A stretch of 64,000 nt of DNA from Symsagittifera roscoffensis (taxonomy: Eukaryota > Xenacoelomorpha > Acoela > Convolutidae): assembly GCF_963678635.1 (NCBI RefSeq), contig NC_087067.1:47790001-47854000 (forward strand), in the 5' to 3' direction. The position numbers were made by a program, and so were the translations under genes. This document shows, in pieces, positions 1 through 10,346 of the stretch. The notes beneath the pieces were generated by a model, which did not search any database, was not told the DNA's origin, and saw only the letters and a list, made by a program, of their open reading frames with translations. The stretch's first letter is position 1; every line of letters starts with the position of its first letter.

Positions 1-1546
1 AGAACAGTTTTTACGGCTTCGAGCTTCGTTTTGACCTTCATACATGTTTCCACAGTCCCCATACTGCACTTTTTCATTTCTATTCAGCGACGGCGTCTAA
101 AAATGGGAGAATTATTTAGTATTGATATAAAAGAGTTAGTGCTTGGTACATATGAAAGTGGCAGACTTAAAATGTCCCAAAAAGTTAATAGATTATTTAT
201 ACTTACTTTGAATTGTTGAAAAAATTTGAAGTTATTTTCAATTACTTGTACAAAGTTTAGAGCAATTGCTTTTATTGTGAAAAAAAATCAGAATGAAATA
301 AGATTTATTTACTATGCGTAGGGAAAATCAACCAATCAGAATTGAGGAATTGAGTATTGTTTCAATGTCACTGTTTGTTCGATATCAACCAATCAGATTC
401 CAGCATTTTCTGAAGAAACTAGTCACTATTTTTAAAGAAAACCTTAATCAATATCTGGAAAATGTCTTTCAAAAAACATTTGAAGTTACTTTACAAGAAA
501 AAAGAAAAAAACCACAAATGATTTTCTTATTGATGAAAGAGATTTTGACCGTTATTTTTTTCATAATTTTTGAACGTTTCTATTGTACAAAATGAAGTTA
601 TCCGACTAAGTAAATATCTGATTAGAGAAACAAAATCTATCAAAGAGTTCACTTTTGAACCCAGTTTTGAGTATCAGAGATTTAACCTTACGGGTGAGTT
701 ACGCCTCACAAGAAAAGAAAGTTTGTTTATTTTACAAAATTTGAAAATAATAAAAAAGTCGTACGATAATATATCAAAAACTCTTTTTATTCCTTACCCG
801 ATACCCGAATTTAAAAATCTCCCTAGCAAAGTTCTTTATTTCTTCATTTCTTTAAAGATTTTAAACGTTCAAACTCCTGCTTGATCGAGTTTGGAATAAG
901 ATTTCCAGAGATTTGCTTCGAAAAATTTATCAATTTCGAGCTATCCTCTCAAATTTACATAAAAACCAAAGAACTTCAATATCTACTCAAAAATCAGCAC
1001 TTTCTCTTTAATTACATACAAAAAATTCATTAAACTTGACGAAAAATTTTGCTGATTTGTTAATTTTTTTAGTTTTTTTTCTTTTGTATATCAGCAATAT
1101 TTCTTATTTTTAAAGCGACCAACTTCTAGTCATTTTTATTTTTGTGGTTGCTTCCAAGTATTATTTTACTTATTACGAAGATTCAAGTCCTTAAAAAACT
1201 TTTCTGATTGGATACAACAACTAGAACAAAAATGAAAATTTTTGTGATTGGAAGGACACTGTGTGAAAAGTACTCAAAATGGAACTTTGTGTCCGATTGG
1301 ACACGACTTTTATAAAAGAATTAAATAAAAGAAAGCTAAAATCTGATTGGATACGACTGCAATCCAAATAAGGAGAATCAATTCTGATTAGTTTAACCCG
1401 AACAGTCGAGATGAAGGTACCCCTGACTCCTGACTAAAAAACTTTTTTTTTTCAACTAAACTACCGTCAACTACCCTTTCTCTCAGCACTAAATCATTTT
1501 AATTTCAATTTTTATATCGTCAACTACCTCCATTCTCAGCTTTTAC
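1..1546. other. Intergenic AT-rich DNA, no gene recognised
   Basis: No open frame here carries a recognisable domain. The short frames at 31-219, 314-595 and 570-884 have AT-driven composition and no motif. The only visible structure is a series of short CCAAT-type motifs (ATTGG on the plus strand) at about 306-420 and again, irregularly spaced, at about 1,204-1,350. Confidence 0.5.
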
Positions 1547-1903
1547 TTGTTTTTACTTTGTATTTTCTACTCAACTTATTGCTCAAAACAGTTTTCTCAG
1601 TGCAAAAACAGCAACCTCAAGTACTCTGTAGATTTTTCACTTGATCTAGTACAAATTCAAGTGCGAGATACTGTCTCTGGAATTTTTCGGGCACAAATGG
1701 ACATCCCAATCCAAGTCTGGCACATGGTGGAAGCGATGCGAAGGGATTTCAACGAATATCGTATGTCACAAGTACCCATCATGAGCCTGGACGTGTGAGG
1801 CGTGTTTTAAGCGACGACTCGAGTTTTCATGATCTATTCGTGAACCAGTCACTTTTGGTAGAGTCGAATCCGTTGCAGAACTTGGTGAGAGCGCTCCTCC
1901 GGC

Positions 1904-2152
1904 TCAGACAACATAAGTTTGCTTCATGTAGGGGTCATTCCAGCTGACCAGCCGTCGTTGCGGTTTTTGTGGTGGCAGGACCTCACAAATGAGGTAAACG
2001 TTTTCCATTACATTCGTCACATCTGGGCGCTCGTAGCTCCAAGTTTTCAGCTGCCTCATCTGCTGTCTTAGATAACTTTTATATCGAAGGTTTCTTAAGT
2101 TGTATCGCCGACTCGAATGCAGCGCTAAACCGGTAAGTTTTTTGAGTCTAGG
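1904..2152 (-). CDS. Possible terminal exon of an unknown minus-strand gene
   Basis: An open minus-strand frame runs from about 2,152 down to a stop at 1,904. It follows a CCTCCTAG that could be a splice acceptor. Its composition is more GC-rich than the surroundings, and the translated tail is rich in Arg, Tyr and Pro and ends MKQTYVV. I do not recognise the product, and no upstream exon could be found because the BEL/Pao relic lies directly upstream on that strand. It could equally be a chance frame. Confidence 0.2.
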   Translation of the reverse strand, partial: PRLKKLTGLALHSSRRYNLRNLRYKSYLRQQMRQLKTWSYERPDVTNVMENVYLICEVLPPQKPQRRLVSWNDPYMKQTYVV

Positions 2153-2244
2153 AGGTTTTAGGTTAAGTAAACTTGTCAGCAATCTCCCAGATTTAGCAGA
2201 AAAGTTAAATCTAGGGAACAGCGAGATTTAAACTTTAACCTAAA

Positions 2245-4119
2245 CGACACCGCAACGCACGTACTAAGTCTAAAGTGGGATAATAAAATGATACCCTAAA
2301 CGTTAGTCGTGGCGTGAACAAAGATATTTAAAAAAACTAAGCGGCGCACCGTCCTAAGATACCTCTCGTCGGTTTGCAACCGTTTGGTTAAGTCGTATTC
2401 TACACCGTTCGTGCCCGGTTGTCACTGAAGGATATTTCGCGTCTTTCGGGCCAGCATTTGGATGAGGCAATGTCAGGTAAACTTCATGAAAATATCATAG
2501 GTTTTTCAGTACTGGGACGTCTAACAAATTCTCGCTGTTTTTTCAACACATCGCTCAGCAAATAGAACTGCATATGTTTGTTGACAGCTCCCTGGATGTA
2601 TTTTGCTTGGTTGTTTTCCTGCGCGGTCGCTCCATATCAATTGAAGCCAAGACAGCTTTTGTTTTCGGAAAAGCTACAGTAGCGCCGATGAAAACACTTT
2701 CAATCCCTAAGCTTGAAGTGCAAGGAGCATTACTGGCGTGGCGTCTGAGATTTAAAAATCTAAAAAATTTTAAACAATTAAAAACCGAAAGTTCATACAT
2801 GTGGACAGATAGCACCACTGCGCTGCAGTGGTAGAACTCTACCACCAATTTGCCTGTCTTTGTGCCTAATCCAGTGACCGAATTCTCGAATCCAACACAA
2901 TTGATGAGTGTTCAACACAATTGAAAGTTGAGCGATCGATTCGACACTCCCTCAATAAGCGATCGATCCAAATTAGATTTAGCTAAGTAAAATCAATGGG
3001 TTCTGGCTCAGTCAGAGTCATTCCCGTCAAAATAAAAACATTCCACTAAGAAGTCCAGCCGAATATCTTTTTTTTTGCCATTCATCGTTCCCGGTGCTCT
3101 AGTCCGTTCCACTGGCGTGTTCGCCATCTCGCCGCGTTTGTGTTTCACATTAAGCATCTCATCCTTTTGGAATCATGGCTGACTTTCTGCTCAACAACGG
3201 CTAACTGCGGAGTAGCTTGCTTAGACCCGTTCCACGTTAACATTCGGCGACGCTCAGAGAAACGCTGGGGCTTCTTATTCACATGTATGACGACACGTGA
3301 CGTTCCTCTAGAGGTTGTTCTGTCAGTGGATACAGACTCCTATTGTGTAGTGGGAACTGAACGCTTCATTGCTCGGCGAGGAACGCCTTCCGTAATCTGG
3401 TCGGGTACTCGTACGGATTCTGTTGAGTACGCCAGAGAGCTAATTTTGTTCATCGAGAACTGGAATGGCCATGCACCCGTTTTGCTTGCTCATGAAAGCC
3501 TAGCCTGGAAATTCAATCCACCCAGTGCTCCTCATCACTTCATCATGGATAGGTGCGGGAAAGGATCGTCCGGAGTACCAAAAGAGTTTTTTCTATATGC
3601 TGGGAACACGAAAACTTACTGAGGAAGTCCTCATAACTACGTTTTGTTTAGTTGAGCAGTCTCTGAACAACCATCCGCTAATGCCCGTATCCTCTGACGC
3701 GAACAATCTCAAAGCGCTAACTTTAAATCACTAACTAGACACCACGCAAATAACCTAGCACCGCAAGATTTTGAGCAAATTTTCAATAATTGAAAGTGGT
3801 ACGCCCGAGCGCAATCCTATGCAAATGTCATCTGGAATCGTTGGCCCCGTGAATAAACAAACGGGCGAATTGGTTTTCTTCTCCAGAATCACGCTTGAAA
3901 GCTGGAGATCTCGTTTGGCTGATTGAGGAAAATAATTCAAGAGGCCATTACCCGTTAGCGCGATTCAACTCCTCGGGCTATGGCAACGACAGCATAGAGC
4001 GGTGTACCGTAGTTAGATCGGCCACCAGTGAGTACACTCTTCAGATCCTGAAACTCGCACCCGTTCTTGCTCTTTTGGGGGCGGAAGATCTTAGCGAGGC
4101 AAGTATTCGTCTGTTTTAA
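2245..4119 (+). mobile_element. Decayed BEL/Pao LTR retrotransposon pol (RT end, RNase H, integrase)
   Basis: This is a relic of a BEL/Pao polyprotein in broken frames. At 2,258-2,300 and 2,340-2,395 are the short blocks that link RT to RNase H in this family (VLSLKWD, then RTVLRYLSSV). At 2,574-2,834 is an RNase H-like stretch with FVDSS, TVAPMKTLSIPKLEVQGALL and WTDSTTALQW, ended by a TAG. At 3,140-3,734 is integrase with PFHVNIRRRSEKRWG, LFTCMTTRDV and FIARRGTP, then WKFNPPSAPH. The position where the second catalytic Asp-Asn-Gly is expected reads SGTRTDS, so the DDE core is damaged. At 3,895-4,119 is the C-terminal GDLVWLIEENN...RGHYPLARF block. Frameshifts and stops separate all pieces, and no LTRs were identified. 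It is unrelated to the Ty3/gypsy-type elements later in the window. Confidence 0.8.
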
Positions 4120-4944
4120 AATGAAGCCATTTCAAATAGAATTTTTGGGTCAGTTTTTAGACGAAATGTTGTTTAAAACTCAGAAAACCCTTTAACTTTA
4201 GAAACTAAAACTTAAAACTTTATTTCTCGTTTTGGTTTTTTCCTACACTTTTTTGTTGGCCGTAGTTGATGAAATTTTTTTCTGTTCAGTCTCAATTATA
4301 GCAATGAGTTATGATAAGTGAATTTGTTCACAAAAATGTTCAAATTGACGGGGGTTGTTCAAAAGCACATATTCCGCAGTTGCTAAAAAAGTCGTGAAAG
4401 CTTATGAACAAAAAAATAATTGTTCGACTTGAAAATGTTGCCAATTATTCCGGAAACCCTGACTTTACACTAGAGAACAAAATTAAACGCAAATTCTAGA
4501 TTTCACTTGTAAAATGTCTATTTTCAGTGTGCATGTTGGACAACATTTTCTTTAAAATTCAGTAGAAATTTTACATAGACTAAGAGCAAATTATCAGAGC
4601 TAACATCAGTGAAAGTATCAATATTTGGTTTTAATGAGTTAACGCTGTAAACCGGGTCTGAAAATGCCAGTTATCCTCATCTGAACTAAGTCTTGCATCG
4701 CAGTGAAATCTTTTGGAATAAGAGGAGGGAAATTTTGTTTATGCAACGTGAATTATTCTCATCGAGAAAATGGAAGCAATCAGTCTGAAATTTTAACTAA
4801 ATTCAGACTTTTGTTACTTATTCACGCGAAGTAAAAAACTTAGATCGGATGAGGAAAACTGGCTTTTCGGACCCGGAAAAGTAATTGAGTTTAGATATTG
4901 TTACTTTCACAGATGATAACTCTGGTCATTTGCTCTCGGTCAAA
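4120..4944. other. Intergenic DNA without recognised gene
   Basis: Low-GC sequence between the BEL/Pao relic and the first short transposon. No coding signal, RNA gene or clear repeat was found. Confidence 0.5.
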
Positions 4945-4952
4945 GTAAAAGT

Positions 4953-5165
4953 GGCTCTTTTCCAGTTCCCCCTCTCAAAATGCCGAGATTTATGTTTGTT
5001 CTACGTGTTATTACTGCTTAATGCGTGATGTTACGCTGTAAAGTATGAAGAACAAATCTGTTCGCAGTTGTCGATTTGCTCACCACGCCAAATTTCATTG
5101 CATTGTGACAACGTTAAACAGGCTTTTCAGAATTGAATTTGAAAGGGGGGAACTGGAAAAGAGCC
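4953..5165 (+). mobile_element. Family A MITE with perfect 8-bp target duplication
   Basis: A 213-bp non-autonomous DNA transposon. Its terminal inverted repeats begin GGCTCTTTTCCAGTTCCCC and end in the complement (GGGGAACTGGAAAAGAGCC). The 8-bp flanks GTAAAAGT (4,945-4,952 and 5,166-5,173) are identical, which is the duplication length of hAT or P-type transposases. The internal part recurs at 7,029-7,447 and, inverted, at 9,229-9,440. It lies about 370 bp upstream of the SPMIP1-like start codon. Confidence 0.85.
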
Positions 5166-5539
5166 GTAAAAGTTTACCTGAATTTCGAAAGAAATGTTGT
5201 TCAAAATGTACATTGAAACAGGTATTTTACAGAGTAAAATATAGAATTGGCGCTTAATTTTGTCCACTAGTGAAAATGTTATTTTGAGTTTTTCCCGACC
5301 TTTTAAATGACAGTACTTATTGTCATAGGGATACTGCGTTCTTTTTCGTCTGGCAATTGCTACATCATTTGCACTTTTGGAACAAAAATTTCAAATAAAG
5401 TCAAAGACGAGTGAAAAGCTCCACGTGCGTTTTTTGAATTTCTTGGGAGAGCTAACTACAAGCGAGGATTTCATCAGGGCAACAAATATTCGACATTTTA
5501 AAATTTCTTGTAAATAAATAAGTCCAGTCAACTGTCAAG

Positions 5540-5731
5540 ATGCCTCGTATGGACATGGGTTTTGTGGCGAGTGAGCAATGGAAACGAAGGGTTCAGAAAG
5601 AGTTGATGGCCCGACTGACCTGGCCTCAGAAGTATGGCTACCTGGCGAAGAAGGGAACCAGGTACGAGGTCATGTCCAGGAACCTACATCATGTTCCATC
5701 TATGGAGGAGCTGGAAAAGCGATTGATAAAG
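5540..5731 (+). CDS. SPMIP1: SPMIP1 (ATP6V1FNB)-like sperm microtubule inner protein, exon 1
   Basis: Exon 1 encodes 64 residues from the ATG at 5,540. It includes the SEQWKRRVQKELMARLTWPQKYGYL stretch, which resembles the N-terminal helix of SPMIP1 (a Trp, then a basic helix, then W-x-x-K/R-Y-G). The proposed donor is AAAG|GTTGAA at 5,732, in phase 0, matching exon 2. Members of this family bind the lumen of sperm axonemal doublet microtubules (family knowledge). The donor is not a strong consensus, and a truncated family B transposon begins about 25 bp after it. A one-exon 68-aa protein ending at 5,746 is the alternative. Confidence 0.5.
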
Positions 5732-5851
5732 GTTGAAATGATCTGAAGAGAAGACTCTTTTTTCTTTTTTTCCAAACTGCGAATTTTTACAAGTAAAATT
5801 ATCGATCGCTTTGTCTGATTGTTATAAAAATTGACAAGTACACTAATTAAG

Positions 5852-5973
5852 GGCTGTTTTCCAGTTCCCCTTCTTTCAAAACATCGAGTTTTATGTTTTT
5901 TTTTGTGTTATTATGTCTAAATGCAGGAAGTGGTGCTGTAATCGAATTTGAAGGGTGGAACTGGAAAAGAGCC
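5852..5973 (+). mobile_element. Shortened family A MITE
   Basis: Both ends match family A (GGCTGTTTTCCAGTTCCCC at the left, GGAACTGGAAAAGAGCC at the right), but the middle is deleted to about 122 bp. The flanks do not form an 8-bp duplication. Its right flank (AAACTATTTTAGCGG) is the same as that of the element at 7,029-7,447, so this copy probably arose by local duplication rather than by its own insertion. Confidence 0.65.
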
Positions 5974-6111
5974 AAACTATTTTAGCGGTGCCAGAATGCC
6001 ATTGGACTTTGAGTGGTGATTTACATCATTACTGTGAGCAGATTTTTTCTTCATTTTTTACCTCGGAACACAAATTTAGCCCATTACGAGGCCAAGCTGT
6101 GTACTGGATAG

Positions 6112-6312
6112 GGCTCTTTTTCCTTTTCCCGCCACCTGCTAATTTTTTTATTTGAAATTACTAATGACTTTGTCCGATTGTCATGAAAATTGACATGCTG
6201 ACTCATTAGGCCATGACAAACATATTTGGTCTTCATAATTAACCTCGTAAAACCACTCGTTAGACCCTAAAGTTCATGTTCGAGTGAGGTGGGGGGAAAA
6301 GGAAAAAGAGCC
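6112..6312 (-). mobile_element. Family B MITE with perfect 8-bp target duplication
   Basis: A 201-bp element with termini GGCTCTTTTTCC and GGAAAAAGAGCC. It is flanked by CTGGATAG on both sides (6,104-6,111 and 6,313-6,320). The empty site is visible in the duplicated segment at about 7,540 (TTGGATAGGCGC), which confirms the boundaries. Its internal sequence is inverted relative to the copies at 7,157 and 9,452. Confidence 0.9.
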
Positions 6313-6594
6313 CTGGATAGGCGCAAAATTTCGTGTCTGGATGTTCCTGGATTCCAGAGACAATTCTTATAACATGTTAAAATTTTGCCGCAATGATCAA
6401 ACAGAATGAAAGAACAAAAGAACAAATGAAAGAACAAGAATACGCTTAACGTTCACAAAAGACACAGTTTGGTTTATTGTGAATTTTAAGCTGAGGACAA
6501 CTTGTTTGAGCTGAGGACAACAATACCTTTTGAATGATAAAAAAAATTCCGTCAAAAATTGCTAGTTAAAAAGTCGAAATTTGTCTGAAGAAAA

Positions 6595-6667
6595 AACCCA
6601 CCCCGAGCACAAATATTCCGTTACTTTCATATCGAACGTAACGGAATATTTGTGCTCGGGGTGGGTT
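6595..6667. repeat. Perfect inverted repeat, 30-bp arms and 13-nt loop
   Basis: The arms 6,595-6,624 and 6,638-6,667 are exact complements, starting AACCCACCCCGAGCAC and ending with its complement. The arm sequence (CCCGAGCACAAATATTCCGTTAC) is the end of a dispersed repeat also seen near 6,980, 34,925, 36,110 and 36,650. The hairpin therefore looks like two opposed copies of that repeat end. Confidence 0.9.
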
Positions 6668-6792
6668 GGGGGGCTATTAATTCTGATGAAATTCTAGGCA
6701 ACTTTTGTTCTCTTCATTTTTTGTCTAATCTTAACCCAATTTGAGAGAAAACGTGTTTTGTTCGTTTGGTCCGGATAATTTAAATCAGCACT
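6665..6792 (-). mobile_element. Truncated Tc1/mariner-type foldback end
   Basis: The sequence ending TTTAAATCAGCACTG, followed by TA, matches the terminal arm of the complete element at 33,632-34,152, including the internal stretch TTGGGTTAAGATTAGACAAA in complement. Only one arm is present. Confidence 0.7.
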
Positions 6793-7028
6793 GTATATCG
6801 CGCGTTAATTGTCCCAAATTGGCCGAAATGGCAATCTTGAAACCCCCATAACTTTATGAAAAATGATCACAGATGAATTTTTTTTTCAAATTTGAGCTGA
6901 GGACAACAAAACCTTTTGAATGATTAAAAACATTCCGTCAAAAATGGCCAGTTAAAAAGTCGAAAAAAAACCCACCCGAGCACAAATGTTTCGTTATTTT
7001 TGTATCGAAAGTCGGAACAAAAACTGTT

Positions 7029-7447
7029 GGCTCTTTTCCAGTTCCCCCCTTTTCAAAATACCGAGTTTTATTTTTGTTTTACGTGTTGTTACGGCTAAAT
7101 GCGTGATGTTGCGCTGTAAAGTATGAAGAACAAATCTGTTCGCAGTTGTCGATTTGGGCTCTTTTTCTTTTTCCCCCCCACCTCAGATTATCTTCAATTT
7201 TTTAGTGTAACGAGTGGTTTTACGAGGTTAAGTATGAAGACCAAATATGTTTGTCATGGCCTAATTAGTCTATTTGTCAACTTTCATAACAATCGAACAA
7301 TGTGTTCAACAAACTCACTTGTAAAAACTTGCAGGTGGGGGGGGGGAGGAAAAAGAGCCTGGATTTGTTCACCACGCCAAATTTCATTGCTTCATGACAT
7401 CGTTAAATCAGCTTTTCAAAATCGAATTTGAAGGGTGGAAAAGAGCC
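7029..7447 (+). mobile_element. Family A MITE carrying a nested family B MITE
   Basis: The left end GGCTCTTTTCCAGTTCCCCC and right end GGAAAAGAGCC are flanked by AAACTGTT (7,021-7,028) and AAACTATT (7,448-7,455), an 8-bp duplication with one mismatch. The body is interrupted at 7,157-7,359 by a family B element, so A inserted before B. Confidence 0.85.
7157..7359 (+). mobile_element. Family B MITE nested in family A
   Basis: A 203-bp element with termini GGCTCTTTTTC and GAAAAAGAGCC, flanked by TCGATTTG and TGGATTTG (8 bp, one mismatch). The uninterrupted target reads through in the family A copies at 4,953 and 9,229. Confidence 0.88.
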
Positions 7448-8264
7448 AAACTATTTTAGCGGTGTCAGAATGCCATTGGACTTTGAGTGGTAATTTACGT
7501 CATTACTCTCAGCAGATTTTTCCTTCAATTTTTTCCAAGCTGTGTTTTGGATAGGCGCAAAATTTCGCGTCTATATGTTCCTGGATTCCAGAGACAAATC
7601 TTATAACAGGTTAAAATTTTGTCGCAATGATCAAAGAGAATGAAAGAACAAGAATCCGCTTAAAGTTCCCAAAAGACACAGTTTGGTCTCGTAATGATGA
7701 AACAAGTGAGTCGAATTTTTGTTTTGATGTGTGAAAAATTTAATCATAATAAAATTTTTTAGAAAAATATGCCTTTAGAAAAATTTTAGGGCTGGTCAGC
7801 CAAAAATGGAAATCTCAAAAAAGTACAAAGGGGGACCTTTGGGTCGACAGGGGGTCAAGTCCGTGCGGGATAGCGCGCCTGCCCAACCCCCAGCCCCCTC
7901 TCCTAAATTCGCTGGTGATAATAAGCGTTTTTTTCTTCAAAAAAACCTCGGTTTTTTCATCATCAGATTGTTTTGATCGAATCAAACAGCCGCAGAAATT
8001 ATTTGTATCTTTATATTTTTCGAAATGGTATGAAACTTGTACGACAAGCATTTTCCCATACACATGATAAATGATAAGCATTTTCCATTGTATGATAAGC
8101 ATTTTCGGTGTATGGAGGTCAGCCCGTGAATTCACAAAATACACAAATAACCCTTGTAATGGGAACAACCTTTAAAACACCAAAAACACGAATAACATTA
8201 TCTGAAATGTGTGGAAATCTTGTTATGAAATTATTCTGCTGTATAAAAATTAATACATGTTCAG

Positions 8265-8699
8265 GTAAATGAGAGTCTAGCCACAGTACGCGAGGATATA
8301 AACATCTACGACCTGGTCAAACCTCCCGGCACTACGCCAGTCGTGTTGACAAAGAAACCATTTCCGAGTCCCGAGCCCCGCCCCACCCTTCCAGTCGATC
8401 CTTGCGTTCGCGAGTACATGGAAGACAACTACGGTCGCGAGTTATATCTGAAATTACGTAATGAATTCGTGGAACCCGACGAACGATACGAATTCCCGCA
8501 AACTGAGTCGCATATGATCGGCTGGCGAATTCGAGAGTACGAAGATGGGAAACACAAGTCGCAGTTCGCGTCTAAAGATTGCACACAAGAAGTGTTCAGA
8601 GATAGAGGGGTGTTTCCAAAAGACACGCCCCCGCAACTGAGACGCGGGTCGAATGAAGAGCTTCAGAATGCTCAGAAAGCTCTCATTTTGATCACGTAA
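8265..8699 (+). CDS. SPMIP1: SPMIP1 (ATP6V1FNB)-like protein, terminal exon
   Basis: The terminal exon opens after the acceptor TTCAG at 8,264 in phase 0 and runs to TAA at 8,697-8,699, giving 144 residues (about 208 in total with exon 1). The diagnostic block is YMEDNYGRELYLKLRNEF followed by DERYEFPQTESHMIGWRI, which matches the conserved family core (GR-x-x-YL-x-x-R, then P-x-x-RY-x-FP-x-T-x-S, then GW). A Pro-rich linker (KKPFPSPEPRP) precedes it, as in the vertebrate protein. AATAAA lies at 8,769-8,774. Family knowledge places the protein inside sperm-tail doublet microtubules. The assignment is by motif only. Confidence 0.65.
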   Translation, partial: VNESLATVREDINIYDLVKPPGTTPVVLTKKPFPSPEPRPTLPVDPCVREYMEDNYGRELYLKLRNEFVEPDERYEFPQTESHMIGWRIREYEDGKHKSQFASKDCTQEVFRDRGVFPKDTPPQLRRGSNEELQNAQKALILIT

Positions 8700-8768
8700 A
8701 CTTGTGTCATGCAGTGGTGAAATTGAGCTTCAGATTCAAATTTTACCAAGCTTTTGAACTATGAACAA

Positions 8769-8774
8769 AATAAA
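8769..8774 (+). terminator. Polyadenylation signal AATAAA of the SPMIP1-like gene
   Basis: AATAAA lies 70 bp after the stop codon at 8,697-8,699. No closer candidate is present. Confidence 0.55.
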
Positions 8775-8820
8775 ACTCTTGAAAAGACCTTTTTTACCGC
8801 TGCCAAAGAACCATTTTATG

Positions 8821-9008
8821 CAGTAGCGTGCCGAGGGGGGTGGGATTGGCGACCGCCCCCCTCCTTCAATTCTGGTTGCCAAATTTTTCCTTTCTTTGGT
8901 ATAATTTTACAATACCCATGTTTGGCTGAATAAACTTAAATTTTTCTGCAGACGCAAAAACCCCTCCCCCCCCCCCCCCCCTAGAAAAATTTCTGCGCGG
9001 GCCCACTG
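8821..9008 (+). mobile_element. hAT-like MITE with perfect 8-bp target duplication
   Basis: A 188-bp element starting CAGTAGCGTGCCGAGG and ending GCGCGGGCCCACTG. It is flanked on both sides by ATTTTATG (8,813-8,820 and 9,009-9,016). CAGTG-type termini with an 8-bp duplication are typical of hAT transposons. It sits just behind the poly(A) signal of the SPMIP1-like gene and contains long C runs. Confidence 0.85.
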
Positions 9009-9228
9009 ATTTTATGATATTAAAAAAGTGATTAAAACTTAATTTAGCGGAATCTTTTTTGTACCTTACTTGTCGTTTTTCTAGTTCAACAAACCTTTGT
9101 TGAGGTTGACAATTGCTATCAAATTTTATGTTTAGGCTACTAAACAACTCCAAATACGCCATATCATAAATATATCAATGAAACTTCTAGGGTTTTTGGG
9201 ATTTTTTTTGTGCTTGATGATGATAGCG

Positions 9229-9440
9229 GGCTCTTTTCCAGTTCCCCCCTTTCAAATTCAATTTTGAAAAGTATATTTAACGTTGTCACAATGCAATGCA
9301 ATTTGGCGTGGTGAACAAATCGACAATTCTGAACAGATTTGTTCTTCATATTACAGCGTAAAATCACGCATTTAGCCGTAATAACACGTAAAACAAACAT
9401 AAAGCTCGGTATTTTGAAAGGGGGGGACTGGAAAAGAGCC
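9229..9440 (-). mobile_element. Family A MITE, inverted, perfect 8-bp duplication
   Basis: A 212-bp element with GGCTCTTTTCCAGTTCCCCC and GGACTGGAAAAGAGCC ends, flanked by TGATAGCG on both sides (9,221-9,228 and 9,441-9,448). Its internal sequence is the reverse complement of the copy at 4,953. Confidence 0.9.
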
Positions 9441-9451
9441 TGATAGCGATT

Positions 9452-9659
9452 GGCTCTTCCCCCCCCCCCTCCCCCCGTCACCTCACATAAGCATCAATTT
9501 TATGGTGAAAAGACTGGTTTTTACAAGGATGAGTATGAAGACCAAATATGTTTATCATGGCATAATTAGTCTGTATGCCAAATTTTGTAGCAAGACGAAA
9601 ATGTGAACAGAGAAAATACTCTAGAAACTTTGCAGGTGGGGGGAAAAAGAAAAAGAGTC
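9452..9659 (+). mobile_element. Family B MITE inserted beside a family A element
   Basis: Its ends are GGCTCTTCCCCC and GAAAAAGAGTC. It is flanked by TAGCGATT (9,444-9,451 and 9,660-9,667). The left duplication overlaps the right target duplication of the neighbouring family A element by five bases, so B landed in the junction A had made. Confidence 0.88.
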
Positions 9660-9667
9660 TAGCGATT

Positions 9668-10053
9668 AACTGTTTATTTCGTTGTACTTGATAAATTTTA
9701 TAATTCATAATTTCTATAAGTTTAATTAAGCGTAAATAAAAATGAAACGATACCATTGTGTATGGTTAACTTTTACATGACTTTCAACTTCGGAACTATT
9801 TGGTATACGAATTCGATAACCCATATTGCAAGGTCAAAATGTAGTTTTAAAATACGTTCGGTTGGTATTGGACAAACAGTGTTCCATTTGGAACCAAACT
9901 CTGCAGATAAAATATTGCAAACGAAATTGATGTTGGTGTAGATTTAGTTAAACTTCAAATAATTGTTCGAAACTTCAACGTTATAATTTTATAATCATTC
10001 TTCTGAAAGCATTTGAATGACAAAGCATTAGTTCTAGGTGCTAGAATATCAAG
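9668..10053. other. Intergenic DNA upstream of the F-box gene
   Basis: No transposon boundary or gene was recognised. This stretch must hold the promoter and 5' UTR of the F-box gene that starts at 10,054, but no convincing TATA box or initiator stands out. Confidence 0.4.
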
Positions 10054-10346
10054 ATGCTTCAAAATCTACCTGTCGACATTATTTTAAAAGTTTGCAATTT
10101 TTTATCAAACCCAGAGTTGAGAAATTTTTCGGTTACTTCAAAAAACTTCCACCTTTTAATAAAACAATACTCATTGCTGCAGCTGAACAAAGATCACCAA
10201 TTGGGAGTCCTGACCTGGGAGCTTCTGGGACGATTCAGTGATTTAGATCAGAACCCTTTGCTAGCTCTTTTTGTGTGGAACAAACTGAGTGCAACCAGTA
10301 TTGAATGCAGTGATAACATCAGCAGTCTTTTTGAGTTAGTGCAACT
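10054..10346 (+). CDS. F-box protein, exon 1 (F-box domain)
   Basis: From the ATG at 10,054 the protein begins with an F-box-like motif at residues 2-40: LPVDIILKVCNFLSNPEL, then RNFSVTSKNFHLLI. This matches the LP-x-x-I-x-x-x-I-x-x-x-L and L-x-x-x-S-x-x-C/N-x-x-x-x pattern that binds Skp1 in SCF ubiquitin ligases (family knowledge). The exon ends at CT|GTGAGC (donor at 10,347), leaving phase 2. Exon 2 at 32,447 supplies the matching single base. Without splicing the frame stops at 10,350. The next exon lies 22.1 kb away because a large retroelement occupies the intron. Confidence 0.65.

Larger units (their letters stand above)
5732..8264 (+). other. Intron of the SPMIP1-like gene, packed with short transposons
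   Basis: This 2.5-kb intron holds, in order: a truncated family B element (about 5,755-5,850) fused to a shortened family A element (5,852-5,973); a full family B element (6,112-6,312); a perfect 30-bp-arm hairpin (6,595-6,667); a truncated Tc1/mariner-type end (about 6,665-6,792); a family A element with a family B element nested inside it (7,029-7,447); and the 3' half of a hAT-like repeat (about 7,771-7,915). The segment 5,940-6,473 is duplicated at 7,422-7,687. The acceptor is TTCAG at 8,264. Confidence 0.55.
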
